Counted from the first letter of the stretch, positions 31,566-41,392 are shown. The stretch: 64,000 bases of DNA from Candidatus Sphingomonas colombiensis (GCA_029202845.1 CP119315.1:3131001-3195000), one strand, 5' to 3'. Numbers and translations are program-made. Notes: generated by a model from the sequence alone, not told the origin.

Positions 31566-32531
31566 ATGCCCAAAGCCAGTCAGGTTCTCGATCGCGTCCT
31601 CGTGCTCGAAATGGTTCGCGTCACCGAAGCCGCCGCGATCGGCGCCTCCACGCTCGTCGGGCGTGGGGATGAGAAGGCCGCCGATGCCGCCGCCGTGGAG
31701 GCGATGCGCGAGGCGCTCAACAGCCTCGACATGGACGGCACCGTCGTGATCGGCGAGGGCGAGCGCGACGAGGCGCCGATGCTGTTCATCGGCGAGAAGG
31801 TCGGCACCGGCAACGGCCCGAAGATCGATATCGCGCTCGATCCGCTGGAAGGCACGACGATCTGCGCCAAATCCGGCCCCAACAGCCTTGCCGTGCTGGC
31901 GATCGCGGAAGCCGGCGGCCTGCTCAACGCACCCGATGTTTACATGGACAAGCTGGCAATCGGGCCGGGCTATCCCGAGGGCGTGCTCGATCTCGACAAG
32001 ACGCCGACCGAGAACATCAAGGCGATCGCCGCCGCCAAGGGCGTCGAGCCGCATGAGATTATGGCCTGCGTGCTCGATCGTCCGCGCCACGAGAAGCTGA
32101 TCGCCGAACTGCGCTCGATCGGCTGCGGCGTGGTGCTGATCGGCGATGGCGACGTGGCGGGCGTGATCGCCACCACGGATCCGGACACGACGATCGACGT
32201 CTATATGGGATCGGGCGGCGCGCCGGAGGGCGTGCTGGCCTGTGCCGCGCTGCGCTGCGTCGGTGGGCAGTTCAAGGGCCGCCTGCTGTTCCGCAACGAC
32301 GACGAGCGCGCCCGCGCCCGCAAATGGGGCATCACCGATCTCGATCGTCAGTATGATCTCAAGGATCTGGCGAAGGGCGATTGCATCTTCGCCGCGACCG
32401 GCGTGACCGATGGTTCGCTGCTGGAAGGCGTGAAGCGCCGTGGCAACCACATGACCACCGAGAGCGTGGTGATGCGCGCCTCTTCCGGCACGGTACGCTG
32501 GGTGAAGGGCGAACATCGCATCGAGCGGTGA
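31566..32531 (+). CDS. glpX: Class II fructose-1,6-bisphosphatase
   Basis: The 321-residue product has TVVIGEGERDEAPMLFIGEKVG and the metal-binding IALDPLEGTT, plus GRPRHEKLI-type segments of the GlpX family. It hydrolyses fructose-1,6-bisphosphate in gluconeogenesis. Start at ATG 31566 behind GGGGAA; the longer upstream frame is not conserved-looking. The next gene begins one base after its stop, so the two are probably cotranscribed. Confidence 0.95.
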   Translation: MPKASQVLDRVLVLEMVRVTEAAAIGASTLVGRGDEKAADAAAVEAMREALNSLDMDGTVVIGEGERDEAPMLFIGEKVGTGNGPKIDIALDPLEGTTICAKSGPNSLAVLAIAEAGGLLNAPDVYMDKLAIGPGYPEGVLDLDKTPTENIKAIAAAKGVEPHEIMACVLDRPRHEKLIAELRSIGCGVVLIGDGDVAGVIATTDPDTTIDVYMGSGGAPEGVLACAALRCVGGQFKGRLLFRNDDERARARKWGITDLDRQYDLKDLAKGDCIFAATGVTDGSLLEGVKRRGNHMTTESVVMRASSGTVRWVKGEHRIER

Positions 32532-32532
32532 G

Positions 32533-33240
32533 ATGATCGCGGCGCTGCTGCTCGCCGCGCTGCTGGCGATGAGCTGGTATGTGCGGCGACGGCTGGCGCT
32601 GAATTTCGGGCACGGGCGTTCGGGCGCCTATCTGGCGGTGGCGCTGCGGCAGATCGGCGGTTTCGCCGCGCCCGCGCTGATCGCGTTGACACTGGCGGGC
32701 GAGTGGCGCGCGCTCCGCCGGATGCCCGAGAGTTTCGCACGTCTGGCCGAGACCTACGGCATCGCGGGGTGGGTCGTACCGGGTGATGGCTGGACGCTGC
32801 TGATCGGCGCGGTCGGCGGCAGTGCGCTCGGCGCGGGAATCGCCTTTATCCAATGGCGCCGTCGCGGCAGCCGTGGGCCGATGTTCGGCGAACTCGGCTG
32901 GCTGCTCCCACGCGATCGAGCCGATCTTGGCTGGGGGCTATTGCTCTCGCTTGTCGCCGGCGTGGCGGAGGAAGTGTTCTTTCGCCTCGCGGTGCCGCTG
33001 CTCGTCGCGCTGGCGACGGGGAGCGCGCTTGCCGGTTTCATCCTTTCCGCGCTGATGTTTGCCGCGGCGCACCGCTATCAGGGAATGGCCGGGGTGATCG
33101 CGACGGGGGCGATGGGCATCGTCTTCACCGCCCTCTATCTGACGACCGGGGCACTGTGGCTCGCGATCGCCGCGCACATCGTGGTCGATCTCAACAGCCT
33201 GGTGATCCGGCCCGCGATCACCGGCGCATGGAGGGCTTGA
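32533..33240 (+). CDS. CPBP family intramembrane metalloprotease
   Basis: The 235-residue polytopic protein has the CPBP (Abi/Rce1-like) motif EEVFFR in GVAEEVFFRLAVPLL, a second motif FAAAHRYQG and a third HIVVDLNS. The glutamates and histidines form the presumed active site of this intramembrane endopeptidase family. Substrates are unknown in bacteria; some members are bacteriocin-immunity related. It follows glpX with a one-base gap. Confidence 0.87.
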   Translation: MIAALLLAALLAMSWYVRRRLALNFGHGRSGAYLAVALRQIGGFAAPALIALTLAGEWRALRRMPESFARLAETYGIAGWVVPGDGWTLLIGAVGGSALGAGIAFIQWRRRGSRGPMFGELGWLLPRDRADLGWGLLLSLVAGVAEEVFFRLAVPLLVALATGSALAGFILSALMFAAAHRYQGMAGVIATGAMGIVFTALYLTTGALWLAIAAHIVVDLNSLVIRPAITGAWRA

Positions 33241-33314
33241 GAAAAATCATTCGTAAGCTAAGGAGTGTGACAAGCTGCCAGCGTTGATCGCGGACCGCGT
33301 GGGATAGGAAAACG

Positions 33315-34877
33315 ATGATCGATCTCGAAGCCATCCAGTGCCTTTCGGACATTCCTGCCGCGCAGGCCAATGCGCGCGGCGATCAGGTGGCGGTGCTGTT
33401 CGAAGGCCGGCCGACGAGCTTCGCCGAGTTGAACACGCAAACCGACGCGGTGGCCCGCGCGCTGATCGCGGGCGGCGCGACCCCGGGTGACCGGATCGCG
33501 GTGCTTACCAAGAATCATCCGCGATGGTTTCCCGTGTTCTTCGGATCGGGCCGGGCGCGCACCTGCCTCGTGCCGGTCAACTGGCGGCTTTCGGTTCCCG
33601 AGGCGACGTTCATCCTGTCTGACTGCGCGCCGACGCATTTGTTCGTCGGCGAGGATTTCTTCGCCGAGGCGCTGGAGACGGTGGCGGGGATGGAGCGCCG
33701 CCCGCAATTGATCGCGCTTTATGGCGAGCATCCCGATTTCGTCTCGTTCGAAGCGTGGCTGGCGCGCGGGGCGGAGACGGCGGTGGCCGAACGGCCGTCG
33801 CTGGATGACGATGTGCTCCAGCTCTACACCAGCGGCACGACCGGGCGACCGAAGGGCGTGGTGCTCACCAACCGCAACTATCGCCGCTTCATGGAAATGG
33901 CCGAGCAGGTCGACGGCTTCGCTTATGAGGCGGGGCGCACGATGATGGTCGTCATGCCGCTGTTCCACGTGGCCGGGGCCAATCTGGGCTTTTCCGGGCT
34001 GGCCCAGGGTTGCCGCATCGTGCTGGTCAAGGATTTCGTGGCCGCCGACGCGATCGGGATCATGCTGGAGCACGAGGTGAGCTATGCGTTCCTCGCGCCC
34101 GCGATCATCCTGATGTTGTTGCAGGCGCCTGAGATCGCGGGCCGAACCTTCCCGCAATTGCGCAACATCGCTTATGGCGCCTCGCCGATATCGGAGGATG
34201 TGCTGGCGCGGGCGCAGGCCGTGTTCGGCTGCGATTTCGTGCAATTCTACGGCATGACCGAATCCGCCGGCTCGGGTTCCTATCTCTCGCCATCGGCGCA
34301 TCGCGCGGGCGGATTGCTCAAATCATGCGGCAAGCCATGGCCGGGCGTGGAAATGGCGATCGTCGATGCCGATGGAAACGCGCTGCCGGCGGGCGGGATC
34401 GGCGAGATCGTCATCCGTGGCGATATCGTCATGAAAGGTTATTGGAACCGGGCGGAGGCGACAGCAGAGGCGCTGGCCGGCGGCTGGCTCCACACCGGCG
34501 ACGCGGGTTATATGGACGCGGATGGGCATTTCTTCGTCCATGACCGCATGAAGGACATGATCGTTTCGGGCGGTGAGAACGTCTATCCCGCCGAGGTGGA
34601 GAATGCGATCGCCGGTTGCCCCGGCGTGGCCGATGTCGCGGTGATCGGCGTGCCTGACGAGAAATGGGGCGAAGCGGTGAAGGCGCTGATCGTCGCGGAC
34701 GGCGAGGCGCCGACTCCGGAAGCCGTGATCGCCTGGGCGAAGGCGCGGATCGCGCCATATAAGGCGCCAAAGACGGTCGATATCGTTGAAGCGCTGCCCC
34801 GTAACCCTTCCGGAAAGGTGCTGCGGCGCGAATTGCGCGCGCAATATTGGGCGGGGCGCGATCGCGCGGTCGGATAG
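33315..34877 (+). CDS. Fatty acyl-CoA synthetase / AMP-dependent ligase
   Basis: The 520-residue ANL-superfamily enzyme has the P-loop-like LYTSGTTGRPKGV, the adenylate motif YGMTES, HTGDAGYMDADGHFFVHDRMKDMIVSGGENVYPAEVE and the C-terminal catalytic lysine in RNPSGKVLRREL. It activates a carboxylic acid to the acyl-adenylate and then to the CoA thioester. The sequence style fits a medium- or long-chain fatty acyl-CoA ligase, but the chain length is not certain. It stands alone, convergent with the chorismate mutase gene. Confidence 0.88.
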   Translation: MIDLEAIQCLSDIPAAQANARGDQVAVLFEGRPTSFAELNTQTDAVARALIAGGATPGDRIAVLTKNHPRWFPVFFGSGRARTCLVPVNWRLSVPEATFILSDCAPTHLFVGEDFFAEALETVAGMERRPQLIALYGEHPDFVSFEAWLARGAETAVAERPSLDDDVLQLYTSGTTGRPKGVVLTNRNYRRFMEMAEQVDGFAYEAGRTMMVVMPLFHVAGANLGFSGLAQGCRIVLVKDFVAADAIGIMLEHEVSYAFLAPAIILMLLQAPEIAGRTFPQLRNIAYGASPISEDVLARAQAVFGCDFVQFYGMTESAGSGSYLSPSAHRAGGLLKSCGKPWPGVEMAIVDADGNALPAGGIGEIVIRGDIVMKGYWNRAEATAEALAGGWLHTGDAGYMDADGHFFVHDRMKDMIVSGGENVYPAEVENAIAGCPGVADVAVIGVPDEKWGEAVKALIVADGEAPTPEAVIAWAKARIAPYKAPKTVDIVEALPRNPSGKVLRRELRAQYWAGRDRAVG

Positions 34878-34907
34878 GGAGGGGCGCCGAACAGCGCCCA
34901 CCCGACG

Positions 34908-35189
34908 TCAGCTGCGCAATTGTTCGTGGTGGCGGATCACCTCGTCGATGATGAAACGCAGGAATTTCTCGCTGAACTCAGGGTCCAGCTCCGCTTCCTC
35001 CGCCAACTGACGCAGCCGCGCGATCTGCGCCTCCTCCCGGCCGGGATCGGCCGGGGGCAGCCCGGCGGTCGCCTTGTGCCGGCCGACCGCCTGGGTGACC
35101 TTGAAGCGTTCGGCGAGCAGGCAGACGAGCGCCGCATCGATATTGTCGATGCTCTTGCGATAACCCTTCAGCACGTCGTCCGGCATCAT
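34908..35189 (-). CDS. Chorismate mutase (AroQ class)
   Basis: The 93-residue all-helical protein contains YRKSIDNIDAALVCLLAERFKVTQAVGRHKA, with the arginine and lysine positions that bind chorismate in monofunctional AroQ enzymes. It converts chorismate to prephenate for phenylalanine and tyrosine synthesis. ATG 35189 and the adjacent ATG 35186 are both possible starts. It is divergent from the polyprenyl synthase gene across a 127-base gap. Confidence 0.9.
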   Translation of the reverse strand: MMPDDVLKGYRKSIDNIDAALVCLLAERFKVTQAVGRHKATAGLPPADPGREEAQIARLRQLAEEAELDPEFSEKFLRFIIDEVIRHHEQLRS

Positions 35190-35316
35190 GCCTCCTCAAT
35201 CGGTCACTCGCGCGCCTTTTGCGTGGCGCCGGCCCCGCGCGCAAGGCTTGTGGAGTTGGCTTGGGCAAATCACCCATATTGCCTTTTCGGGCCCTTGGCC
35301 TAGAGCCGGACACCAA

Positions 35317-36327
35317 ATGAGTGCCACTATTCACCGTCTGGCCGACCGGGCCCCTTCGCTCGAACCGATGATCGAACTGGTCGCGGGCGATATGAACCTC
35401 GTCAACGCCGCGATCCTCGATCGCATGCAATCTCAGATACCGCTGATTCCCGAGCTGGCCGGCCATCTGATCGCGGGCGGTGGCAAGCGCATGCGCCCGA
35501 TGCTGACGCTCGCGAGTGCGCGGCTGCTCGGCTATATGGGCACGCGGCATCACCGGCTCGCGGCGGCGGTGGAGTTCATCCACACCGCGACGTTGCTGCA
35601 CGACGATGTGGTCGATGGATCGGACCTGCGGCGCGGCAAGCGCACCGCGAACCTGATCTGGGGCAATCCCGCCAGCGTGCTGGTCGGTGATTTCCTGTTC
35701 AGCCGCAGCTTTGAACTGATGGTGGAAGACGGCAGCCTCAAGGTGCTGAAAATCCTATCCAATGCCAGCGCGGTGATCGCGGAGGGCGAGGTGAACCAGC
35801 TTACCGCCGCGCGGCGGATCGATCTGGGCGAGGAGCGTTATCTTGACATCATCAATGCCAAGACGGCCGCGCTGTTCGCCGCAGCCTGCCGCATCTCCGC
35901 CGTCGTGGCGGAGCGGCCGGAAGAGGAGGAGGCCGCGCTCGACGCTTATGGCCGCAACCTCGGCATCGCGTTCCAGCTTGTCGATGATGCGATCGATTAT
36001 GTTTCCGACGCGGGCACGATGGGCAAGGACGCGGGCGACGATTTCCGCGAGGGCAAAATGACGCTGCCGGTGATCCTCGCTTATGCGCGCGGATCGGAAA
36101 CCGACCGCAAGTTCTGGAAGGACGCGATCGAGGGCCGCCGCGACAGCGACGAGGATTTCCTCCACGCGGTCGAACTGGTCCGCACCACCCGCGCGGTGGA
36201 CGATACGCTGGCACGCGCGCGTCATTACGGCCAGCGCGCGATCGACGCGCTCGGCCCGTTCGCATCGGGCAAGGCCAAGGAAGCGATGGTCGAGGCGGTC
36301 GAGTTCGCGATCGCGCGGGCTTATTGA
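35317..36327 (+). CDS. Long-chain polyprenyl diphosphate synthase
   Basis: The 336-residue trans-prenyltransferase has the first aspartate-rich motif LLHDDVVDGSDLRRGKRTAN and the second FQLVDDAIDYV, plus GGGKRMRPML. It extends farnesyl diphosphate with isopentenyl units to make the ubiquinone side chain; Sphingomonadales use Q-10, so a decaprenyl product is likely. The start at ATG 35317 is where family homology begins; the frame runs on upstream without conserved sequence. Confidence 0.92.
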   Translation: MSATIHRLADRAPSLEPMIELVAGDMNLVNAAILDRMQSQIPLIPELAGHLIAGGGKRMRPMLTLASARLLGYMGTRHHRLAAAVEFIHTATLLHDDVVDGSDLRRGKRTANLIWGNPASVLVGDFLFSRSFELMVEDGSLKVLKILSNASAVIAEGEVNQLTAARRIDLGEERYLDIINAKTAALFAAACRISAVVAERPEEEEAALDAYGRNLGIAFQLVDDAIDYVSDAGTMGKDAGDDFREGKMTLPVILAYARGSETDRKFWKDAIEGRRDSDEDFLHAVELVRTTRAVDDTLARARHYGQRAIDALGPFASGKAKEAMVEAVEFAIARAY

Positions 36328-36381
36328 AGCGGCGGTTTCGCGCGGTTGCGGCCATGAAACCGGCGCTATAAAGCGCGGGCC

Positions 36382-36738
36382 ATGGCCAAAGCCGATCGCC
36401 TTGCGCAGCTGGATGTCCGTCGTTCGGAACTTGAAGCGGAATATACTGCCGCGCTTGTCGATGCACTGCGGGTTACGGCTGCGGGAAAATGGGGCCTGTT
36501 CGATCATAACCGTGATCGCACGGCGCGCGCTGCCGTCGCTCCGACTATCGAGAATCTGAACGAAATTGGTCAGGCGATAGACGGGGCGAGAGCGAAACTC
36601 GCGATGCCCCCGTTTGAACTGCAGCAGCAATTCCTCGCATCACGCGGCCCGGTTGGCCCGGAAGCTGTGGGCGAACCAAAACAGGCGCGGGCGTGGCTTG
36701 AGCGTCTGGCGGCGGCCGCAGGGGACAATGGCGGCTAA
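36382..36738 (+). CDS. Hypothetical protein, 118 residues
   Basis: The predicted soluble protein is charged and mostly helical, rich in alanine, with no signal peptide or membrane segment. It starts MAKADRLAQLDVRRSELEAEYTAAL, which looks like a short coiled coil, and contains WGLFDHNRD. I do not recognise a family. It lies 54 bases after the polyprenyl synthase gene on the same strand. Length, GC pattern and a clean start make it more likely real than chance. Confidence 0.6.
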   Translation: MAKADRLAQLDVRRSELEAEYTAALVDALRVTAAGKWGLFDHNRDRTARAAVAPTIENLNEIGQAIDGARAKLAMPPFELQQQFLASRGPVGPEAVGEPKQARAWLERLAAAAGDNGG

Positions 36739-36806
36739 GACGCCCCGACAAACATCCACGGCCCACGCTACCCGACCTTAACCCCGCTGGGCTAAGGGAT
36801 CGCGTG

Positions 36807-37976
36807 ATGTTGCGCGTGCTGACCCTTTCCTCGCTGTTCCCGGATGCGTCGCGGCCCAATTTCGGGGTGTTTGTCGAGCGGCAGACGCTGGGGCTGGCCG
36901 CGCATCCGGATGTGGCGCTGACGGTGGTCGCGCCGGTCGGATTGCCGCCATGGCCGCTTGATCGCCATCCGCATTATCACGCGCTCGCGGCACTCCCGGC
37001 GCGGGAGCAATGGAAGGGCGTGGAGGTGCTGCGGCCGCGCTTCACCGTGCTCCCAGGCACCGGCGGGCGGTTTCACGCAAATGCGATGCGGCGCGCGGTG
37101 CGACAGGCGATCGGAGCGCGCGCGTTCGATGTGATCGACGCGTCGTTCTTCTTCCCGGATGGGCCGGCGGCGGTGGCGCTCGCGCGGGAGCTTGGCGTGC
37201 CGGTGTCGATCAAGGCGCGCGGGGCGGATATCCATCACTGGGGGCATGCACCGGGGACGGCGCGACAGGTGCGCGCGGCGGGGCTGGCCGCGGATGGCCT
37301 GCTCGCGGTGTCGCAGGCGATGGTCGGCGACATGGCGGGGATCGGCATTCCGGCGGAAAAGGTGCGGGTGCACCACACCGGGGTCGATCTCGCGCGGTTC
37401 GCGCCGGTCGATCGCGCGGCAGCGAAAGCGGCGCTGGGTGTCAGCGGCGCGCTCGTCGTGTCGGTCGGCGCGCTGATCCCGCGCAAGGGGCACGATATCG
37501 TGATCGACGCGGTGGCGCGACTCGACGGCGTGAGCTTGCTGATCGCTGGCGAGGGCGCGGCGCGCGCGGCGCTTGAAACGCAGATCGCGCGAGCAGGGCT
37601 GGGGGATCGCGTGCGGTTGCTCGGATCGGTGCCACATGGCGATCTGCCCGCGTTGATCGCGGCGGCGGATGTGATGGCGCTGGCCTCGGCGTCCGAAGGG
37701 CTGGCGAATGCCTGGGTCGAGGCGCTCGCCTGCGGCACCCCGATCGTGATTTCCCCCGCGGGCGGCGCCCACGAAGTGGTGACCGCGCCCCCAGCCGGAC
37801 AGGTGGTGCCGCGCGAGGCGGGGGCGTTCGCTGCGGCGATCGGGGAATTGCTTGCTGTGCCGCCATCGCTCGAGGCGGTGCGTGCGCACGCGCTGCGCTT
37901 TACGTGGGAGGCGAATACGGCGGCGCTCTATGCGCATCTCGCGGGATTGGTCGCGGCGCGTCAGTCCAGCGGATAG
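36807..37976 (+). CDS. Glycosyltransferase family 4 protein
   Basis: The 389-residue GT-B enzyme begins MLRVLTLSSLFPDASRPNFGVFVERQ, contains GADIHHWG and GVDLARFAP, and has the family motif ASASEGLANAWVEALACGTPIV in the nucleotide-sugar binding half. It transfers a sugar from a nucleotide donor, probably to a polysaccharide or lipid acceptor. No polysaccharide operon surrounds it. GTG 36804 directly before the ATG is an alternative start. Confidence 0.87.
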   Translation: MLRVLTLSSLFPDASRPNFGVFVERQTLGLAAHPDVALTVVAPVGLPPWPLDRHPHYHALAALPAREQWKGVEVLRPRFTVLPGTGGRFHANAMRRAVRQAIGARAFDVIDASFFFPDGPAAVALARELGVPVSIKARGADIHHWGHAPGTARQVRAAGLAADGLLAVSQAMVGDMAGIGIPAEKVRVHHTGVDLARFAPVDRAAAKAALGVSGALVVSVGALIPRKGHDIVIDAVARLDGVSLLIAGEGAARAALETQIARAGLGDRVRLLGSVPHGDLPALIAAADVMALASASEGLANAWVEALACGTPIVISPAGGAHEVVTAPPAGQVVPREAGAFAAAIGELLAVPPSLEAVRAHALRFTWEANTAALYAHLAGLVAARQSSG

Positions 37977-38329
37977 AGCGCGGCGGCGATTTGCCGCCCT
38001 TCGCCACGCAAAACGCCCCAGGTGCGGGCGGCGGCGCGGCTGTCCATCGGCTCGATACCGATCCCGCGCTCCTCCAGCCATGTCACCAGCGCGCGCGGCG
38101 GCCGCGAGAGATCGTCGCCGGTGCCGAGCAGGATGAACTCCGGCGCGACGGCGACGAGCGGGGCGAGATCGTCGGCAGTGAGATCCGCAAGCGGCGGCGG
38201 AGACCATGCGGCGACCGAATCCACCGTCATCATCAGCGCGGGGAAAGTGCCGTCATCGGTGCGAAACCCCGCCGGGCCGATCCCCTTGATGATCGGCCCG
38301 GCGGCATCGCGCGTACGTTCCAGCTTCAC
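37961..38329 (-). CDS. Mth938-like domain protein (NDUFAF3 family)
   Basis: The 122-residue product has the small alpha/beta fold pattern of the DUF498/Mth938 family, with APEFILLGTGDD and a C-terminal LRGEGRQIAAALYPLD. The mitochondrial relative NDUFAF3 is a respiratory complex I assembly factor, but the role in bacteria is not established. It overlaps the secF stop by four bases and so ends the yajC-secD-secF transcript, an order common in alphaproteobacteria. Its 3' end overlaps the end of the glycosyltransferase gene. Confidence 0.85.
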   Translation of the reverse strand: MKLERTRDAAGPIIKGIGPAGFRTDDGTFPALMMTVDSVAAWSPPPLADLTADDLAPLVAVAPEFILLGTGDDLSRPPRALVTWLEERGIGIEPMDSRAAARTWGVLRGEGRQIAAALYPLD

Positions 38330-39291
38330 CCTTCGCGCGGACCGACGCGCTCGGCGCGGTCATTGGCGCCCGGCGAGGCGGCCGGCGGCTCGGCACGCAG
38401 GCCGAGCGTGATGAGCAGCGAGGAGGAAACGTAGATCGACGAATAGGTGCCGACCACGATGCCGAGGATCATCGCCGCGGTGAACCCGCGCAGCACGTGG
38501 CCACCGAGGAAGAGCAGCGCAAACAACGCCAGAAGGATCGTCACGGAGGTCATCACCGTACGCGGCAGCGTTTCGTTCACCGACAGGTTGATGATCTCGC
38601 GCATATCCATCTTGCGATAACGACGCATATTTTCGCGGATGCGATCGTCGATCACGATCTTGTCGTTGATCGAATAGCCGACAATCGTCAGCACCGCCGC
38701 GACGATATTGAGATCGAACTCGAACTGCGTCAGCGCGAAAAAGCCAAGCGTCATCAGCAGATCGTGGACGATCGCCACGACGGTGGAGATGCCGAACTGC
38801 CATTCGAAGCGGAAGATCGCGAACAGGCCGATGCCGAGAATCGCGAGCACCACCGCCAGCACGCCATTGCGGATCAGCTCGCCCGAAACCTTGCCGGAAA
38901 CGGTGGAATAGCGGCTGAACGTCGCGCCGGGGAAGTTCTGCGCCAGCGCGGTTTCCACCTTTTTGACGACGGCGTTGGTCGCGCCCTCATCGGCGCCCTG
39001 CTGCGCGGGCAGGCGGATCGTGATCGTCCGGGGATCGCCGAACTGCTGGAGCGACGCATCGCCCACGCCCTGCGCATCGACGACCTTGCGGACCTTATCG
39101 AGATCGGGCGTGGTCGCGAACTTTTCCTCGATCATCAGGCCGCCTTCGAAATCCACGCCGAAATTGAGGCCGTGGTAGAAGGTGAGGCCGACCGCGAGGA
39201 TCGACAGGAACAGGGTGAGGCCGAACGCCCAGCCGCGCAGGCGGACGAAATCGATGTTCGTATCGTCGGGGACGAGCTTAAGGAGTTTCAT
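38326..39291 (-). CDS. secF: Protein translocase subunit SecF
   Basis: The 321-residue product has six predicted transmembrane helices, a periplasmic domain after the first helix (GLNFGVDFEGGLMIEEKF), and the conserved membrane segments YSINDKIVIDDRIRENMR and the NETLPRTVMTS region. It belongs to the RND superfamily and forms the SecDF complex that uses the proton gradient to pull secreted proteins through SecYEG. Start at ATG 39291 after an AGGCGAG-type box. It follows secD by 13 bases. Confidence 0.96.
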   Translation of the reverse strand: MKLLKLVPDDTNIDFVRLRGWAFGLTLFLSILAVGLTFYHGLNFGVDFEGGLMIEEKFATTPDLDKVRKVVDAQGVGDASLQQFGDPRTITIRLPAQQGADEGATNAVVKKVETALAQNFPGATFSRYSTVSGKVSGELIRNGVLAVVLAILGIGLFAIFRFEWQFGISTVVAIVHDLLMTLGFFALTQFEFDLNIVAAVLTIVGYSINDKIVIDDRIRENMRRYRKMDMREIINLSVNETLPRTVMTSVTILLALFALLFLGGHVLRGFTAAMILGIVVGTYSSIYVSSSLLITLGLRAEPPAASPGANDRAERVGPREG

Positions 39292-39304
39292 CGTATCGCT
39301 CGCC

Positions 39305-40909
39305 TCAGATATTGATCGTCTTGGGCTTAGCGCGGCGAAGCCACTGCGCCACAAGCATCCGGGTGAAGGTGACGGCAGTGAACACCGAGGTGACGATGCC
39401 GATCAGCAACACCACCGCGAAGCCCTTCACCGGCCCCGAACCCAGCACGAACATGATAACGCCGGAGATGGCATGGGTCATGTTCGCCTCGAAGATCGTT
39501 CGGCTCGCCTCCTTATAGCCCAATTCCACCGCCTGCACGATGTTGCGCCCGCGATGTCGTTCCTCACGGATACGCTCGTTGATCAGCACGTTGGCGTCCA
39601 CCGCGGTGCCGATCGTCAGCACGAAGCCGGCGATGCCGGGCAGGGTGAGCGTGCCGCCGATCAGCGCGAGCACGCCGACGATGACGAACACGTTGATGAT
39701 AACGGCGAGGTTCGCATAGATGCCGAAGCGGCCGTAGGTGACGAACATGAACGCCACGACCAGCGCGACGGCGACGGCGGAGGCAAGGATGCCGGCCCGG
39801 ATCGAATCCGCGCCGAGATCAGGCCCGACGGTCGATTCCTCGACCACCTTCAGCGCCACCGGCAGCTTGCCCGAACGCAAGGCGATCGCGAGCTGGTTGG
39901 CGCTGTCGACGGTGAAGCTGCCCGAGATCGAGGCGCGCCCGCCCATGATCGGCTCGTTGATGTTCGGAGCCGAGATCACGCTGTTATCGAGGATGATCGC
40001 GAATGGCTTGTTGACGTTATCCTGCGTCACCTTGGCGAAACGACGGCCGCCCTGGCTATCGAAGGTGATCGCAACCTGCGGCTCGTTGGTCTGCGGCGAG
40101 AATTCCTGCCGCGCGTCCGTCAGCATGTCGCCGGTGATGATCGCGGAACGCTTCACCGCGATAAACGGCACGCCGCTGGGATTGTTCGGATAGGGCAGGA
40201 TCTGGCTGCCGATCGGCGCCTGCTTGTTGCGAAGCTGATCCGGCGTCGCGGTCGGATCGACCAGCTTGAATTCCAGCTTGGCGGTCTTGCCGAGCAGATC
40301 CTTCAGCGCCTGCGGGTTCTGCAAGCCCGGTACCTGCACGACGATACGGCTGGTGCCCTGACGGATGATCGTCGGTTCACGCGTGCCAAGCTCGTCGATA
40401 CGACGGCGAACCACTTCGGTCGCGTCGCCCATCGCACGATCGACCGCCTGGTTCAGCCCGGCCGTCGTGGGGGTGAGGACGAAGCGGCTGGTATCCACCA
40501 CCGCAATGTCCCATTCGCGCTGGCCCGTCATGCCCGCGCCGCCGCCGGTGATCGACAGCAGCCGCTCGCGCGCCGCATCGACCTGCGTCGGATCGCGCAG
40601 CAGGAAGGAAAGCCGCCCCTCGCGCGTCGAGATATCGCCGATCTCGATCTGCGGGTTCTGGCGGCGCATTTCCGTCTGCACCTGTTCGCGCATCTGCTCC
40701 AGCCGGCTCGACTGGAGATCGTTCACGTCCGCTTCGAGCAGCAGATAGCTGCCGCCGGCGAGATCGAGCCCGAGGTTGATGCGCGGGTGCGGGAAGTGGC
40801 CCCATTGATCCGTCAGTCGCTGCGGGAGCAGGCTGGGAATCGCCAGCGCCACCAGCACGGCAAGCAGCCCCCAGATCGACAGGACCTTCCAGCGCGGGAA
40901 GTCCAGCAT
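39305..40909 (-). CDS. secD: Protein translocase subunit SecD
   Basis: The 534-residue product has one N-terminal transmembrane helix, a large periplasmic P1 domain starting GLDLAGGSYLLLEADV, and five C-terminal helices with TLPGIAGFVLTIGTAVDANVLINERIREE, the conserved SecD membrane motif. It partners SecF in proton-driven late steps of protein export. It starts directly after the yajC stop (one-base gap). Confidence 0.97.
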   Translation of the reverse strand: MLDFPRWKVLSIWGLLAVLVALAIPSLLPQRLTDQWGHFPHPRINLGLDLAGGSYLLLEADVNDLQSSRLEQMREQVQTEMRRQNPQIEIGDISTREGRLSFLLRDPTQVDAARERLLSITGGGAGMTGQREWDIAVVDTSRFVLTPTTAGLNQAVDRAMGDATEVVRRRIDELGTREPTIIRQGTSRIVVQVPGLQNPQALKDLLGKTAKLEFKLVDPTATPDQLRNKQAPIGSQILPYPNNPSGVPFIAVKRSAIITGDMLTDARQEFSPQTNEPQVAITFDSQGGRRFAKVTQDNVNKPFAIILDNSVISAPNINEPIMGGRASISGSFTVDSANQLAIALRSGKLPVALKVVEESTVGPDLGADSIRAGILASAVAVALVVAFMFVTYGRFGIYANLAVIINVFVIVGVLALIGGTLTLPGIAGFVLTIGTAVDANVLINERIREERHRGRNIVQAVELGYKEASRTIFEANMTHAISGVIMFVLGSGPVKGFAVVLLIGIVTSVFTAVTFTRMLVAQWLRRAKPKTINI

Positions 40910-40910
40910 C

Positions 40911-41249
40911 TTAGTCGTTCGCCGGCTTGCCGCCGAGCGGAGTGACTTCCGCCAGCGTCGCCTTGACCACCCGAACGCGGGTGTTGGGCGCGATTTCGAC
41001 CTCGACGACGGTGTCTTCCACCTTGGTCACCTTGCCGAGCAAACCGCCCGCCGTGACGACCGAATCGCCCTTCTTCACGCTGCCGACCGCGGTCTGAAGC
41101 GCCTTCATCCGCCGTTGTTGCGGACGGATCATCAGGAAATAGAAGACGATGAAAACGAGAAACAGCGGCGCGAGGCCAAGGAATCCGGCGATCCCGCTCT
41201 GCTGCGCGGCGCCCCCGGCCACCTGGGCGTAAGCTGGAGAAATGAGCAT
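40911..41249 (-). CDS. yajC: Preprotein translocase subunit YajC
   Basis: The 112-residue product has one transmembrane helix (FLGLAPLFLVFIVFYFLMI) followed by the diagnostic RPQQRRMKALQ and GDSVVTAGGLLGKVTKVED. It associates with SecDF. It is the first gene of yajC-secD-secF-Mth938, on the minus strand, divergent from the small monooxygenase gene. Confidence 0.96.
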   Translation of the reverse strand: MLISPAYAQVAGGAAQQSGIAGFLGLAPLFLVFIVFYFLMIRPQQRRMKALQTAVGSVKKGDSVVTAGGLLGKVTKVEDTVVEVEIAPNTRVRVVKATLAEVTPLGGKPAND

Positions 41250-41392
41250 TTTACCCGTTCATTATAGTACGGCGGGCGAAAGACCCGCGCGGAAGCGTGC
41301 GGCGCTATCATCGTAACGATAGCGGCGCAACATGACGCGATGTTAAAGCAACGTGAGGGCGGAAACGCGCCGGCACGAAAACGGAGTGGATG

